From: Gonium pectorale
Lineage: Eukaryota > Chlorophyta > Chlorophyceae > Chlamydomonadales > Volvocaceae
Length of the DNA stretch: 64,000 nucleotides
Reading direction: 5' to 3'
NCBI GenBank assembly: GCA_001584585.1
Contig: LSYV01000080.1
Location: 267,014-331,013, forward strand
Under the pieces are notes generated by a model. It saw only the letters and a program-made list of their open reading frames with translations, searched no databases and was not told the DNA's origin. Positions 12,976 through 24,287 of this stretch are shown here, in pieces (positions within the stretch are counted from its first letter, which is position 1; the number at the start of each line of letters is the position of its first letter). A program made the position numbers and the translations under genes.

Positions 12976-13763
12976 ATGGCCCCATTCAAGCTGCCCCTTG
13001 ATGCCTATGTGAGTCGTTCTCTCTCGACACTTCCCGCCGGCCCGACTTCCCATGCCGACTCGCTTTCCTCGCCTTACATTTGATTACGACTGAATGCAGG
13101 TCCTCATGGTCCCCATCGCCTACGCGTCCGTGGCGTTTGTAACGCTCTGCGCCCGTGTTCCGACAACGGACCCCGAGTGAGTCCCTGTACCGGCATTGCC
13201 CGCGTGCTGGCATAGGACGCTTGCTGCACGTCGCTGGCCATCCATACGCACATCTGGTCATTCCTGAAGCCTGTGCGGTCCTCGCCTCCTGCAGGACCAG
13301 CAACGCGGCTTACTACGACGATGAGAAGACCTCGGCAAAAGCAGCGCAGCGCTACGACAACCAGTTCAAGTCATTCTTTGAGGCGGTGAGTAGGGGCTTT
13401 GATACTTACGTGGCTGGCCTGCTCCTGTCAGAGCAGGGGTCTAGGGCGTTCCGGCATTCCCGGAGGTGTACCGGTTCCCACGCTCGGGGCGCGCCTTGCG
13501 CTTTGACTGATGGCAGGCCGGGTCAGCGGTCCCGGCGTTTGCGCGCAAACAAGCAGCCATGCCTTCTGGGCCTTCCGTGCCTTTCATATCGGGTGTTGCA
13601 GGCCTTTGTGTCTGCCCCCGTGCAAAGGAAACACACGGACCAGGCATAACCACTGCCTTACACGACCGTGCCCCCACCCATTCTGCGCCCTGCCTTCTCG
13701 CAGCGCATCCGCAACCACCAACTGGGCGTGTTCCGCAATTGGATGGAGGGCTCTCCCCAGTAA
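12976..13763 (+). CDS. Short membrane protein, possibly MAPEG-like, possibly truncated
   Basis: Four exons in phase: 12976-13008, 13100-13183 (donor GTGAGT), 13295-13386 and 13704-13763. They encode about 88 residues starting MAPFKLPLDAY, with one hydrophobic helix (VLMVPIAYASVAFVTLCA), a polar loop containing YDNQFKSFF, then RIRNHQLGVFRNWMEG and an early TAA. An N-terminal helix followed by a YDN...R...HQ...E pattern recalls MAPEG-family membrane proteins (microsomal glutathione transferase relatives), but those are about 130-150 residues with four helices. Here the frame closes where helix 2 should begin. A different frame stays open from 13764 to 13896 and ends CFVNKYWLAQ, so a missed intron, a frameshift or real decay are all possible. 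The family assignment is tentative. Confidence 0.4.
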
Positions 13764-13949
13764 TCGGCTGGGAGATAGCGGCTTTACAACAACTGCATGG
13801 AGTGATGCTTGGCATGGTCAACTCCCGCTATATTACGGCAGGTCGTGGTTTGGCCCGGCCATGTGCTTCGTGAACAAATACTGGCTGGCGCAGTGAGCGT
13901 TGAACGGCTGTACACATTGAAACATTTATCTGCATGCATGCATTAGACT

Positions 13950-14065
13950 GGCAGATAGGAGGTGCCGCTGGGCTGACACGTTACGGCAGTGTGCGCTGAC
14001 TGGGGCGTGTGCCAGCCTCCCACATAAGGAGGCGGCTCTAGCGTTTCCCATCTTGCAAGGGGCGC
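13950..14065 (+). repeat. Diverged third copy of the 186-bp repeat
   Basis: Shares ordered blocks with 23920-24105: a GGCAGAT start, TACGGCAG, GTGCGC, GGGGCGTGTGCC and GCGTTTCCCATCTTGCAAG. Substitutions and small deletions separate the blocks, so this is an older copy. Confidence 0.6.
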
Positions 14066-14342
14066 ATGACAGGTAGACAGTCCCGCTGGACTACTGCTTC
14101 ATTCGGCAGTGTGAACTGGACGTATGGGGGCTGAGTGCGCTGGTCAAAGTATCCATGATGCGCGGCAATAGCTTTGAGCGTTGTCGGCGTGCGGCGCTCC
14201 GTGAGGCGCTTAGCGAATAACGGCTATATTCATATGGCATCAACACTCCCATCCCGTCGGGCATGGGAGCAAGAAAGTGTCTTGCTGAGTAATTTGCACA
14301 AAAGACACAACAATTTATTCATTCGGCATCTGTAATGATAAT

Positions 14343-14944
14343 GCTTTGCCACGTACCTTGCGTGTATGCGATGGAGTCCGAGACCTTGACGGGGCAGGTC
14401 ACGCAAGAGGTCACGTGCATTTTCCAGCAGTCAGCGTACTCGACCTTCCATAGAGCTGAAGCAGGCCGAGGGACGCGCACGGCAAATTTCGTTTCTTAAA
14501 ATTCTACCAGAAACATCAAGCAAAAGTGCTGAGCCCTTCCACATTCGGCGGGGGTGATCCGTGCCACTCCATACACCCCGCTCGTCACGTTTCATCGATC
14601 CACCACTCAGATTGCCGACCGCGAAGACGAAGTAAGCCTCACAAGACATTCCATTATGAAGGACCTCAGGAACTGGAGGAACCTGCAAAGCGTCGGATCA
14701 CGAGTCAAGAAGACGAGGAAGCGCAGTGTAAGGGCTCAGCTACAACAGCGTATCGGGTATGAGCGGCACTGTGCGGCGGCTCGGCCGTTAAAGCCGCAAT
14801 GCGGACATGCGGAGTCGCACCTTATGATGAAGTTGCGATGCATCACGGCCTCGTTCTCATTGTCCACCGTGCAAAGGCCGTGGTCTCGCGCCGGTCTATC
14901 CCTCCTGCCGCCTCACCGCCACGCCCCATGGTAAGGGCCGAGAG
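14343..14944 (-). pseudogene. Decayed partial copy of the phosphate-type carrier gene (exons 1-3)
   Basis: Collinear with 21262-21905 on the same strand, covering exon 3, intron 2, exon 2, intron 1 and exon 1 of the carrier at 17651-21890, and stopping a few bases past the exon 3 donor. Peptide CEAYFVFAVGNLSG from exon 2 is still readable. The copy is broken. In exon 1 the frame is shifted soon after the retained ATG and closes after ..FARWTMRTRP; the codons for the IPGLGMF segment of exon 2 are partly deleted; exon 3 carries a short internal duplication around GGTCACG. No downstream exons are present, so this looks like a partial genomic duplication with introns retained, not a retrocopy. 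Confidence 0.8.
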
Positions 14945-15073
14945 AATCAATGCAGTACTATAAACATTCGACATTACTTGCTCAAAGTTGGGGGCCTCAA
15001 GCGGTGGCCAGGCGAAAGAAGGATCACACACCTTCGAGCTCAGGCCCGGCGCGCGGGCAAACGCTGTTTTCTC

Positions 15074-15101
15074 TCTGTGGAAAGGTTACAGGCGGAGAGG
15101 C
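15074..15101 (+). repeat. 28-bp dispersed motif, copy 2
   Basis: Identical over 28 bp to 10861-10888 and to the inverted copy 24520-24547. In all three places the strand carrying the motif can be read as SVERLQAER, hinting at a coding origin. Confidence 0.7.
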
Positions 15102-15189
15102 GAGAAAGGGCGCAGACAACGGAAGGGACAGGCAGCCCTCCCGAAATGAAGCCCTGTCTTAACTAGACAAGAGAAAAACATGCCGAAAT

Positions 15190-15470
15190 GACCCGCGGAG
15201 CACAGGCAGCAAACCACCCCCCTCCCCTAGCAAAAGCCGGCAACCCGAACCCCTCCCCGCGACCCGCCGGAACAGAGCGGCAAACGGCACCTGCCCCCAC
15301 AGGGGAGCCGCACCTCAAAACACCCAGAACGCACCCCCCCTACCCCCTCACCCCACCAAAAACCAACCGCACCCTAAGCCCAACCACCAAACTCAGCGGG
15401 CACCCTGCCACTGAGCGCAAGGCCCGCAGGCGGCAACCCCGCCTCCCGCCTCCTGCTGCACATCGAAGGC
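15190..15470. repeat. A/C-rich low-complexity stretch
   Basis: Strong strand asymmetry: the plus strand is nearly free of T and rich in CCCC, AAAC and ACCC runs for about 280 bp, unlike its surroundings. Confidence 0.6.
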
Positions 15471-15571
15471 CTTCTGAAGCTCCATAGACGCCTCTGCCAA
15501 TGCTCCAAGGGCCACCGCCGGCAGCGCGTTGGACTGGCTGGTCTCCACCGCAAGGTCCCGCCAATGGTGCG

Positions 15572-15716
15572 GCCCCGATGAAGGGGAAGGGTCACCCTGC
15601 CCCCTTGACCCCCTCTCCCGACCAGCGATGACGGCGGGGAGCACGAATGCGGGCCCGGGGAAGGGGGAAGGGACACCCTCCCCCCTTCAACCCCTCTCCC
15701 GATCAGCGGTGATAGC
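15572..15716 (+). repeat. Imperfect tandem duplication, ~80-bp unit
   Basis: Two units share GGGGAAGGG, then CACCCT, CCCCCTT, CCCCTCTCCCGA and CAGCG(A/G)TGA in the same order, spaced about 80 bp apart, with minor differences between them. Confidence 0.65.
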
Positions 15717-16117
15717 ATCAGGGCGAGAGGCTGGCCCTGCAGCAGTGCGATGCAAGTCACCGCACACAGCAGTGCACGCCGCCGCTGCTGCGCGGTTGAT
15801 TGGCGCAGGGGCTAAGTTGAGTCCTTCGGGCCCCTTGGCACGGCTGTCGTCGTGGGGCCTAATGGGGCCCGGTCACGGCATGCGCCTACAGCCTTTGGAC
15901 GAGGCTGTCGAGCCTCCCGTATGCCCAAGGCCGCCGCAGTGAAGCCTGTGAGCTCTGTGGCATGCGGCAGTCCAGAGGTAGTCTGATGCATTGCAACGCC
16001 CGCAACACGGTCTGGCATACCGGCTGTGCTGGGGGGCGCATCCCAATGGTAAGCTGTCCCGCCCAGGACCGGCGGTTGGTTGCGTCTGCTCGTTTGACTT
16101 CGCTCGCTTGCCTTTCT

Positions 16118-16215
16118 CTGTACCGCCCGCCCGCCCTACTTTAAACGTCGTACCTTCGGGTGTGTGTGACCGTAGAGATGCGGTGTGGCTCACCCATTGC
16201 AGTGTTTCATTTTTT
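16118..16215 (+). repeat. Dispersed element fragment
   Basis: Shares with the minus strand of 22800-22885 the order TCTGTACC, CCGCCC, AAACGTCG, ACCTTCGGG and TGTGACCGTAGAG. Both copies read a similar peptide (VVPSGVCDRR here, VAPSGVYDRR there), consistent with fragments of one coding element. Confidence 0.55.
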
Positions 16216-17650
16216 TCCCCAATGCAGCAGCACGCAGACGGCTGGCGGTGCTCATGTCGGAAGATGCAAGGCGCCAAGGTGACTGCCGTACCTGTGTATG
16301 TGCTGGTCCCCGTAGCTTGTTAGGCATGATTGATCTGGTGGACCCACGCTCTCACTCCCTCTGCCCTTCTTCTCTCTCGTCTCACCCTTCCGTCGCTCTC
16401 TTGCTGCTGATGTGCCCTGGCAGCCTCATCGTGGTGCGATGCAGCTTTGCCCGCTCCGCTCTGGTTGCGTTGCGGCCTGTCGCGTGCCTGCCTGTTGCTC
16501 ACGCCGGCGGGTACCTTTCCTGGCACCATCGTACGACATGCACGTAGCATGAAGGTGGTCAACCCCGGCCCCCGATTGTGCTGAAGCGCGAATCACCCTC
16601 TGCCCTTGCATCACACCCTTAACCACATGAGGGACTGAGTTAGCCGCTCCCCCACCCCAGTATTCGCAATTCGTCCATGGCCCCCCCGGCTTTGACGGAC
16701 GTGTAACCTAACCCTAACCAGTAACGGATGCGTGTCACACGGATACTATGATGATGAGGCTTCTTCTACGCTAACCACATGTTGTCATTACAGGAAGATG
16801 TGCCGCGTTTCCTTGCCCCTGAACAGAGCAAGCCGCGCGGCAGTGGGGCTGATGTTGTACTATATGAGTTTACAGCGGCCCTGATCAACGCTAGCTAGCA
16901 TGGACAGCCAACCCGAGAACAAGCACTGAACTGACAAGCACGTGAATTGGAACTGCGTCCCGACTTGAAATACCCATATCAAGGACAATGCACAGTATCC
17001 CGGCGTGGACTGCGCTTCGCGGCTGACACCTCCTCAGAAGTCATAGTTAAGTCACGAACCTCTCGGCGCCACATTATTGCTTGCTTGCCCATCTTGCGGA
17101 GACCTAGCCTTAAGCGCCAGCTGACCGCACACCAAAACACGCGGCTTGGGACTGTCTGTCTTGTCTGTCATGCAACCAGATGTCATTCCTGGTTGCCGTA
17201 CCTGATTGCTTCACTATTCCGCAGCTGCCCAAAACTGGCCTTATTCAATTTCCAGTGCACCACAATTCAGGTTGCTGATCCAATCGAAAGAAACAGAGTC
17301 ATGATACCCAGGAGTGCCTGTGCACAACAAACACGCTTGGCAGACCGGGTACCCACCCGCAAGCCTTGATGGCTTGCATTATCACCGCTTTCATCACTTA
17401 ACAGAATCCTGATCAACAACAGCAAGATTATGAAGCCGTACTGCATCAAAAGCATCACATCCTCCGCAAAAGGGCAACAAACAGCCATCCGAAAGCTCCA
17501 CATACCCAACGTCTCAGCGCCACATATCTAGTACTGTAGAATGGAAACAATCCCGCCAACGGGCGGCTACAGCGCTCTCCGCCCCAATCAAGCCCGCGGA
17601 CCCCACAAGTTTCGCACCGGGTGCACAACGGAGGCCGCCACGCGCCGCCC

Positions 17651-20600
17651 CTAGTGCGCAACCGACGCGGCCGCGGTCGCGGCAACGGTCGGCTTATACG
17701 GGGCCTCCGCCATCTCCGTCACCTTGGGTTCATCAACGCTCTTGACGCCATACTCGTGTAGAACCTCGCCGGCGTCCTCGCGGTAAAGCTTGCCGTAGCC
17801 CATCAGGCGCTCCAGCAGCGACAGGTGGCGCGGGTGGACGGCGGGACCGTGGTAGAGGTCGTGGTGGCCGTCCAGAATGGCCAACCAGCGCCGGTCGCCC
17901 TCGCGCAGGTCCAGGCCGGTCGTGTCCGCGATGGTGATGAAGGTGAGGATAATGCCTGCACGGGCGCGAGGGCTGCTTGATTGAAACCAGCCTGGGACGG
18001 GGGCCGCTACTAATGGAGTGCACCCGCACGTGCCAGATGCCACATCACGTCTACATCAAGCCAACCCGTGAGCTATACTGTTGGCGCACGTTTCCCTAGT
18101 GCACATCCCGGCTACCGGCCACTTCCACTATCGCTCCCTCCCCCGGCTCTTCCGGCTCGGGCGGACGCATACCCTGTTCCCCGCCCGTGCCGCACTCACC
18201 CGCCAGGCCGCAGAAGGCGCTGATCCAGAACTTTGCGCGGTTGTCCACCAGGTTGAACACCACGCCCGCCACCAGCGCGCCGGCCTTGCCCACGGCCGCC
18301 GAGAAGCCGTGGCACATGGAGCGCAGCTCAGTGGGCGCCAGCTCGGCGGGCAGCAGCCAGGTGGTGGCGTTGGGGCCAAACTGACCCCAGAAAGACGAGA
18401 AGTAGTACAAAAATTGGAACGTGTGGATGTACCTGCACGGAGACAGGCCATGGGGTGGGACTTCATTTGTGTATGGAATACAAATGCCAAAATGCATCAT
18501 GCATTACGCTGCGGGCACACTGCGCCAGCCACAGTACGGGCCACAGTCGAGCAGGGCCAACACGCTTTGCGGGTGCGGCCTTGGTACGGAAACATTGCAA
18601 GTCCCGTTCTACGCAGTGGGCGTGTTCATCAGAGACTAGGTCGCCTCCAAAATCACTCCAGCCAGCCGACCCGCGGGTCGCTCACTTTGGCGTGCGCAGC
18701 TCGTCGTAGCGGACAGCGCAGATCAAGAAAAGCACGAACTGCAGGCGGAAGCCAAGCAAAAAGGGAGCAGGCTTCAGTTTGCACCGAAAGCAATGCAATC
18801 CCCGCGTGTACCCCGCGGAGCATCGCAAGGCAACAGGCGAGAGACTACACAAAAGCTCTCAGACAGGACGTCATCTCCGACAAGACCCACCATCCAGGCG
18901 AAGCCCATCATTTGCATCCGCATGCGGCCCATCCAGGGCTTGTCAATGGTGAAGGCCGCGAAGTAGTAGCCGACCAGGGCGACCGAGCTGTTCAGGAGCG
19001 TCCATTGCAAGACTTGGATCAGCCCAGCGGAGGGGTTGATGATCTGCGTCGGGAGGGGCATGTTACATGTCACCGTGATTAAAGACCAGGTGCAAGAGCC
19101 GTACTGGCCCGGCAGATATAGGCACGCTTCTAGCGTGGGAGCGCGCATTGTGAGCACGTGCGCACGTGCTTAGTCCAAAAACAGGTGTCTTACGCGGGTG
19201 CCTTAATGGGCCGGGTTGGGATTCCATGGTTTGCCGGCTAAGGCGCCTGCTTGCTTTATCGCTCATAGAGGCAAAGTTGTTTTTTCCACGCCGTCGGCCT
19301 TATCTAACGCAAGCGTGTCCCACGCACGCACAAACATCTTCAGCCTGCACCGCCGTGCTTTGCGCCTACCTTGATGAAAGTACCCTGAAAGAGCTTGTTG
19401 CCGTAGAACGCGAAGTCCCAGACGAACCAGCTCATGGCGGTGCCGAAGTTGCGGTGCCCTGCCGGATTACAGCGGTGCATGCCTCATTAACCAAGCACGT
19501 TGGTCCTGGCAACTCATGCCCCTAAGGCTAACAGCGCCGCAGTTGGACATGGTCGCTCTTACGCTGGGCCAGAAAAACAGCATGCCTCCACGGACATGCA
19601 CTCGACAGGACTTACAGTAGTAGTACATCAACAGGCCAAACTTGCGCCATTGCACGCCGCTAGCCTTGTCGCCTGCGAGGGTCCAACAGAACAGGCGATA
19701 TAAGCCCTGGCACAAGTGACAAAACAGATTCATGCAACACGTGCAACAGACGAGAGGGATTCACACAGAGGTGCACGCTCAACCTCAGCCGTTGCCTTGC
19801 AAGGGAGGTCCAAACATGTGTTCTGTGATATGCTAAGCTGCAACAGGCCGATGCAGGTACTGTGGGAATGGCGTAGCGCCAGTGCCTGCCACAAAAACCT
19901 CATGCCAGCACACGCTGAAGCCCATCGATCGCCAAACAAACATACAGACGCACCAGGCCTCACCTCCCATGGCTCGCAGTGCCTCGCGCTTCTTTTGCCA
20001 GACAGCCGACTCGCGCAGACGGAAGATGCGGTACAGCATGATGCCGATGAGCGGAATGAGCCCGATGGCGTACGACAGGCGCCATGTCACTTCCAGCGCG
20101 TGGTTGTCGTACGGTGCGCTGTACTGGTGAAAGCCTGCGTGAGCGAACACGGGCGGCATCCGCGGTTGATAGGTATGTGCTGGTTCTATTGCTCCCGGAC
20201 ATCCGAGGACGGATGCCAACTGCCAAGGCCGCGTGCGATACGGGCTCCCGGCCCCTGCCTCACGCATGAACAGGGAGAACACGCGGCCAGCAGCGATGGT
20301 AAATGGACTTCAGGTCGCGCAGGCAGCGCACTGGATGTTGCGGAGGACGGCTGGGACTGTCGCACCTGCCATAATGGCGATGATGACGGCGGTGTTGACC
20401 AGATTTCCCCATCCCTGCATGCATGTCGTAGGAAGGGGATGTTGCAAGGCTGTTACAGTGCTTTTCCTGCCTTATCGCGCCAGCGTGAACGCGTGCCAAG
20501 CGATGGGACGCGCATCGGCAGCGTGGCACGATGGTTACGAGAGCAGCTTCCTTGTGAGCAACCCTGGTGCGCAGCCAACGCACTGGCGCGCTGTGAAGAG

Positions 20601-21890
20601 GCGCCTCTTCGCGCGAGAGCGCATGCCAGCCCTGCAACGACCTACGAACATCCTTGACACTGTACAAACCTTGAGCAAGGACGCACAACCCCCGCCAACA
20701 AAAATACGGGCCAGAGAGGACATGCACCGGCAACGCGCGCACCTGCATGCTGAACACCAGGACCACAGTCTCCCCGCGGCGCTTCTGCAGCTTAGCCGAG
20801 GACTCGGCACGCTCGTTGGCAGATGTGGAGGCGACGGGGTACTCGCCGCCCACTCCGATGCCAAAGATGAACTGCACGGCCGTGAACATGGCCCACAGCG
20901 CGCGGTCATTGTGGCCGTTGGAGACGATGATGAGGATGGCGCCGACCACCATGGTGGCGGCGGTTGAGACCGAGCCCCACTTGCGGCCGATGCGGTCGGC
21001 GAAGAAGCCCAGAAAGAGCTGCCCAAAAATGATGCCGCACACTGGGCATCACGGGCACATGGGGATAGAGGAGGAGATGAGGCAGGGCGTCGAGAGGTCG
21101 GTCCATCTAATCGAGGAGGACCGCTGGTCGCTCTACAGGACCGGGCTTCTTGGGAGGGGCTGGTTCGTACAAAGAGAGCAGGCCGTGACGTGCACCCTAA
21201 TCCAAAGGCGACATGTGCATGTACAGCGCCGAAGCAAACAAAATGAAGCAACGCGCACGCCGCTTTGCCACGTACCTTGCGTGTATGTGATGGAGTCCGA
21301 GAGCTTGACGGGGCAGGTCACGTGCTTTTTCCAGCAGTCAGCGTACTCGACCTTCCATAGAGCTGCAGGCCGATTTACGCGCACGGAAAGTTTCGTTTGT
21401 TAAAATTCCGCCAGAAACATCAAGCAAGTGTGCTGAGCCCCTTCCACACTCGGCGGGGATGATTCGTGCCACTCCCTAACCCCACGCTCGTCACGTTTCC
21501 CGCCTTGCATCGACCCACCACTCAAATTGCCGACCGCGAAGACGAAGTAAGCCTCACAAAACATGCCAAGGCCCGGTATCATGAAGGACCCCAGGAACTG
21601 GAAGAACCTGCAAAGCGCCGGACAAACGAGTCAAGAAGACGAGGAAGCGCATTGTGAGGCTCAGCTACAACAGCAGACAACTTGGGGGACACACAAAGCG
21701 TATCGTGCATGTGATGCACTGTGCGGCGGCTCGGCCGTTAAAGCCGCAATGCGGGGTCGCACCTGATGATGAAGTTGCGCTGCACCTCCACGGCCTCATT
21801 ATCATTGTCCACCGTGCAAAGGGCGTGGTTTGCCGTCTCGCGCCGGTCTATCCCTGCTGCCTCATTAACGTCCTCATTGCCACGCTCCAT
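17651..21890 (-). CDS. MFS carrier of the phosphate:H+ symporter (PHO84/PHT1-like) family
   Basis: Twelve exons in transcript order: 21890-21763, 21607-21519, 21362-21276, 21041-20743, 20414-20366, 20134-19964, 19672-19616, 19458-19370, 19043-18891, 18738-18686, 18432-18200 and 17955-17651. All phases agree, giving 570 residues. Helix 1 is FFQFLGSFMIPGLGMFCEAYFVFAVGNLS. The MFS A-motif region is LGFFADRIGRKWG (~112-124). GGEYPVASTSANE (~166-178) replaces the GGDYPLS signature of PHO84. The central loop follows RIFRLRESAVWQKKREAL. The second half has WFVWDFAFYGNKLFQ, the FGPNATTWLLPAEL motif and a last helix ending FITIADTTG. This arrangement is typical of proton-coupled phosphate and glycerophosphodiester carriers of the plasma membrane. 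The exact substrate is inferred, since CEAYFVF differs from the usual CDAYDLF. A broken copy of exons 1-3 lies at 14343-14944. Confidence 0.85.
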
Positions 21891-22683
21891 GGTAAGGGCT
21901 GAGAACCAGGCAGGTACTTAGATGGTCCGAAGCGACTCAAACGTTAGCCAAAAAGCAAAGGGTTTTGAGAACGGGTTACGAACGGACCTTCCTGTATGTC
22001 CGTACCAGCTTAGACGCTCAGGCCGCCTATATCGAGAACTTGCGTCCCGGCTTGGCGTCCCGGAGAGGGGCTTGATCACGTTATCATGGTTTCGTAGACG
22101 GCGCTACGCTTTTTTCAAAGATTCCCAACTAATATTCCTTACACACGGAGTTCTACGAAGCAACAGCTACTCTTCATGATTGTCTTTGGCACCTCGCGGC
22201 GGGCGCTGTGCCAAAGGCCGACTGCGCCGGCAACTCGGCCCTCCAAGACGGCCGAATCGCCGAAAGAGCTGCGAGCTAGGGGTTTAGGTTTTAGCGTTGG
22301 CGACAAATTGTTGCCCGTCAAAGTGACAGAACTTGCGAAGAGGAACCCGCAGTCTTCACCCAGCAATGGGTGCCTTTGTAGTTACTGTGCCCCAACACTT
22401 GACCTGGGGGTTCAGTTCGCGCGTGCACAGCAGTTGTGTGTGGAAGCGGGCCGGACCCGGGCATGGAGTGGAGACTGGGAGAGTGAACCTACCCCCGACT
22501 ACGGTCCTGCCTGTAGGCCCTGCAGACAGCGTACATGTGCGTCAGCTATTTGGACCCTCAAGAGACCCCCATTTGGACATGGCATCTGGCCCCTGCTGGC
22601 AGTAGTCTAGGTCAGCGGTCTGGCCCGTTGTAGATGCACCATACCAGAGACTGCAGTACTCTGAGGACTTCGCCGGACCCGTT

Positions 22684-22885
22684 ACGACGTACGAGCGTAA
22701 GCGCGAAAGTGATGGCGTCGTTGTAGGACCCAGAGCTGGAAAGCTGTGTGTACGGAGGTCTGAGCTGGCCATTATGTGGTTTTTTTTGTGACGGTTGTGT
22801 GAAAAAAGAGAAATCTGCAGAGAAAGAGGGAGCCCGCCTCTACGGTCATACACGCCCGAAGGCGCGACGTTTCCAATAGGGCAGG
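22684..22885 (-). repeat. Longest remnant of a dispersed, formerly coding element
   Basis: On the minus strand an open frame reads NVAPSGVYDRR followed by LGPTTTPSLSRLRS. The first block recurs at 16118-16215 and in part at 57236-57300, the second at 6671-6740. Finding both blocks joined here suggests that the other sites are fragments of one element. No terminal repeats or known transposase/reverse transcriptase motifs are visible, so the class is unknown. Confidence 0.5.
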
Positions 22886-23919
22886 CGGGTACAGAGCAAG
22901 ACATGTGACGTTCGTCCCGGCCCCCGCCCGTGTGTGCTGTGTGACTGCATGTGCGGGCGTCAGCGGTGCCAAGGTCCAAAGGGAGGAACCCGTCCACATG
23001 GGACCGTCAAATAGCATGCGCCAAACATCCACGTCCAGCTTCTTCCTTCTCCCAAACAATGTTGTTGCATCGCGCGCTACCGTGTTAGCACTTTGCAGTG
23101 CAGCACGCTGTTCCTGCTGCGCATGTCAGCATGGGACAACAAGGGCCAGTGTGTCGTACATACATGCAGGTAACTGGGCGTAAGTACGACGTTCTCCTTC
23201 GTGCTCGCCACAATTTCTGCTTCTTCCATGTTCATACCGTGCCTTCAAAGTCTACTTCTATGTTCAGGACTCCCGCCTTCATGGTCAGCGCATGGTCACA
23301 CCTCAATCCTTTGTCGAAGCCTCCATGTCTGCCTTCTCCGCTCATCGCGCAAACACACTGGCCCTTGCAATACAGCTATTCTTGTGGTTCACAATGCGCA
23401 TCTCGGTGTACCGTGAATCGGCCCCATTCGGTATCATGTTCTTGAGACGAAGAGTGAGCGTATAGAATGCATAGGGTGCCCAGTAGGGGCACGCCAACAC
23501 CCAGCAGCCCAACCCATTCATCCTTTGTTCGTCAAGTTTAACCCGACACCCAGGGCCGACCCCTCTGCGTGACCCGCTGGACATGCTTGCTTGACCCGCT
23601 GGACACCCTACTTCCAGCCAAACCCCCTTTCGCGTACGAAGCAGCGCTCGGGCCCCGTCAAGCATGTGTAGATTCCGTGCGGCGCGCATGTTTTCCACGC
23701 CGGTGCATCTGCGACTACTGTGAGGTTGCAGATAGCAAAGAGGTAGGGCTACTTATATATGGAAGAGCCAGGGAGGTTTGTACTTAAGCCCAGGGTGGCA
23801 AGGTCACCGGCACAAGGAGGTAGATGTGAACCTGCAGTATGGTGAGCGTGGGTTAGCGGCAGCACGCCCTGTATGTCCGACTACGCGTGGGGCGTTGACA
23901 GGCGACACACACGTTGCTG

Positions 23920-24105
23920 TGTCGTGTGCTACCGCTGGCACCGGCAGATCTTGGTACCACCGTCCCCCGCATCATGTGGGGGCTGCGCCACACCTGTACG
24001 GCAGCGTGCGCCTCAGGGGCGTGTGCCGGTCCGCCATATATGCGGGCGGATCCGGCGTTTCCCATCTTGCAAGCATACCTTTGCCGGTTGGAAGAATGGG
24101 GATGG
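23920..24105 (+). repeat. 186-bp direct repeat, copy 1
   Basis: Appears identical over 186 bp to 24288-24473, with start-to-start spacing of 368 bp. The unit contains two potential hairpins: CCCCCGCAT/ATGTGGGGG around 23965 and TCCGCC/GGCGGA flanking ATATATGCG around 24035. Confidence 0.9.
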
Positions 24106-24131
24106 CGATCCTACCAGGGAGGCGGTACAAT

Positions 24132-24182
24132 CGAATCCGGGTTACATCCACCGACCCGGGTTCGAATCCCCGCCGGAGCAAA
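24132..24182 (+). other. tRNA T-arm-like hairpin (possible SINE relic)
   Basis: GGGTTCGAATCCC at 24158-24170 matches a tRNA B-box/T-loop. Arms 24132-24142 and 24154-24164 form a near-perfect stem with an 11-nt loop. No matching 5' acceptor strand or credible anticodon arm was found upstream, so this is not called as a tRNA gene; it could be a tRNA-derived SINE fragment or chance. Confidence 0.3.
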
Positions 24183-24287
24183 GCGTGTGCGCCCCCCCGA
24201 AAAACCAGCGTGCGGTTGACGGTGGGGGGGGGGATGGGCAATGGTGGTGTCAAGAACTGGCACGGGCCACCTTTGGGCCCTGACAGC

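Larger units (their letters stand above)
13764..17650. other. Repeat-rich intergenic region
   Basis: No intact gene was found. The stretch holds a diverged copy of the 186-bp repeat (13950-14065), a decayed copy of the 5' part of the carrier gene (14343-14944), a 28-bp dispersed motif (15074-15101), A/C-rich low-complexity DNA (about 15190-15470), a tandem duplication (15572-15716) and an element fragment (16118-16215). Confidence 0.6.

Noticed and set aside
16704..16720. Telomere-like CCTAACCCTAACC, with partial GGGTTTAGGTTTTAG-like sequence near 22290
   Set aside because: Too few repeat units to call interstitial telomeric DNA; expected by chance in a window of this size.
22176..22610. Open frame of 144 codons in the repeat-rich region
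   Set aside because: No splice signals, recognisable motif or low-substitution duplicate supports it, and the opposite strand is equally open.
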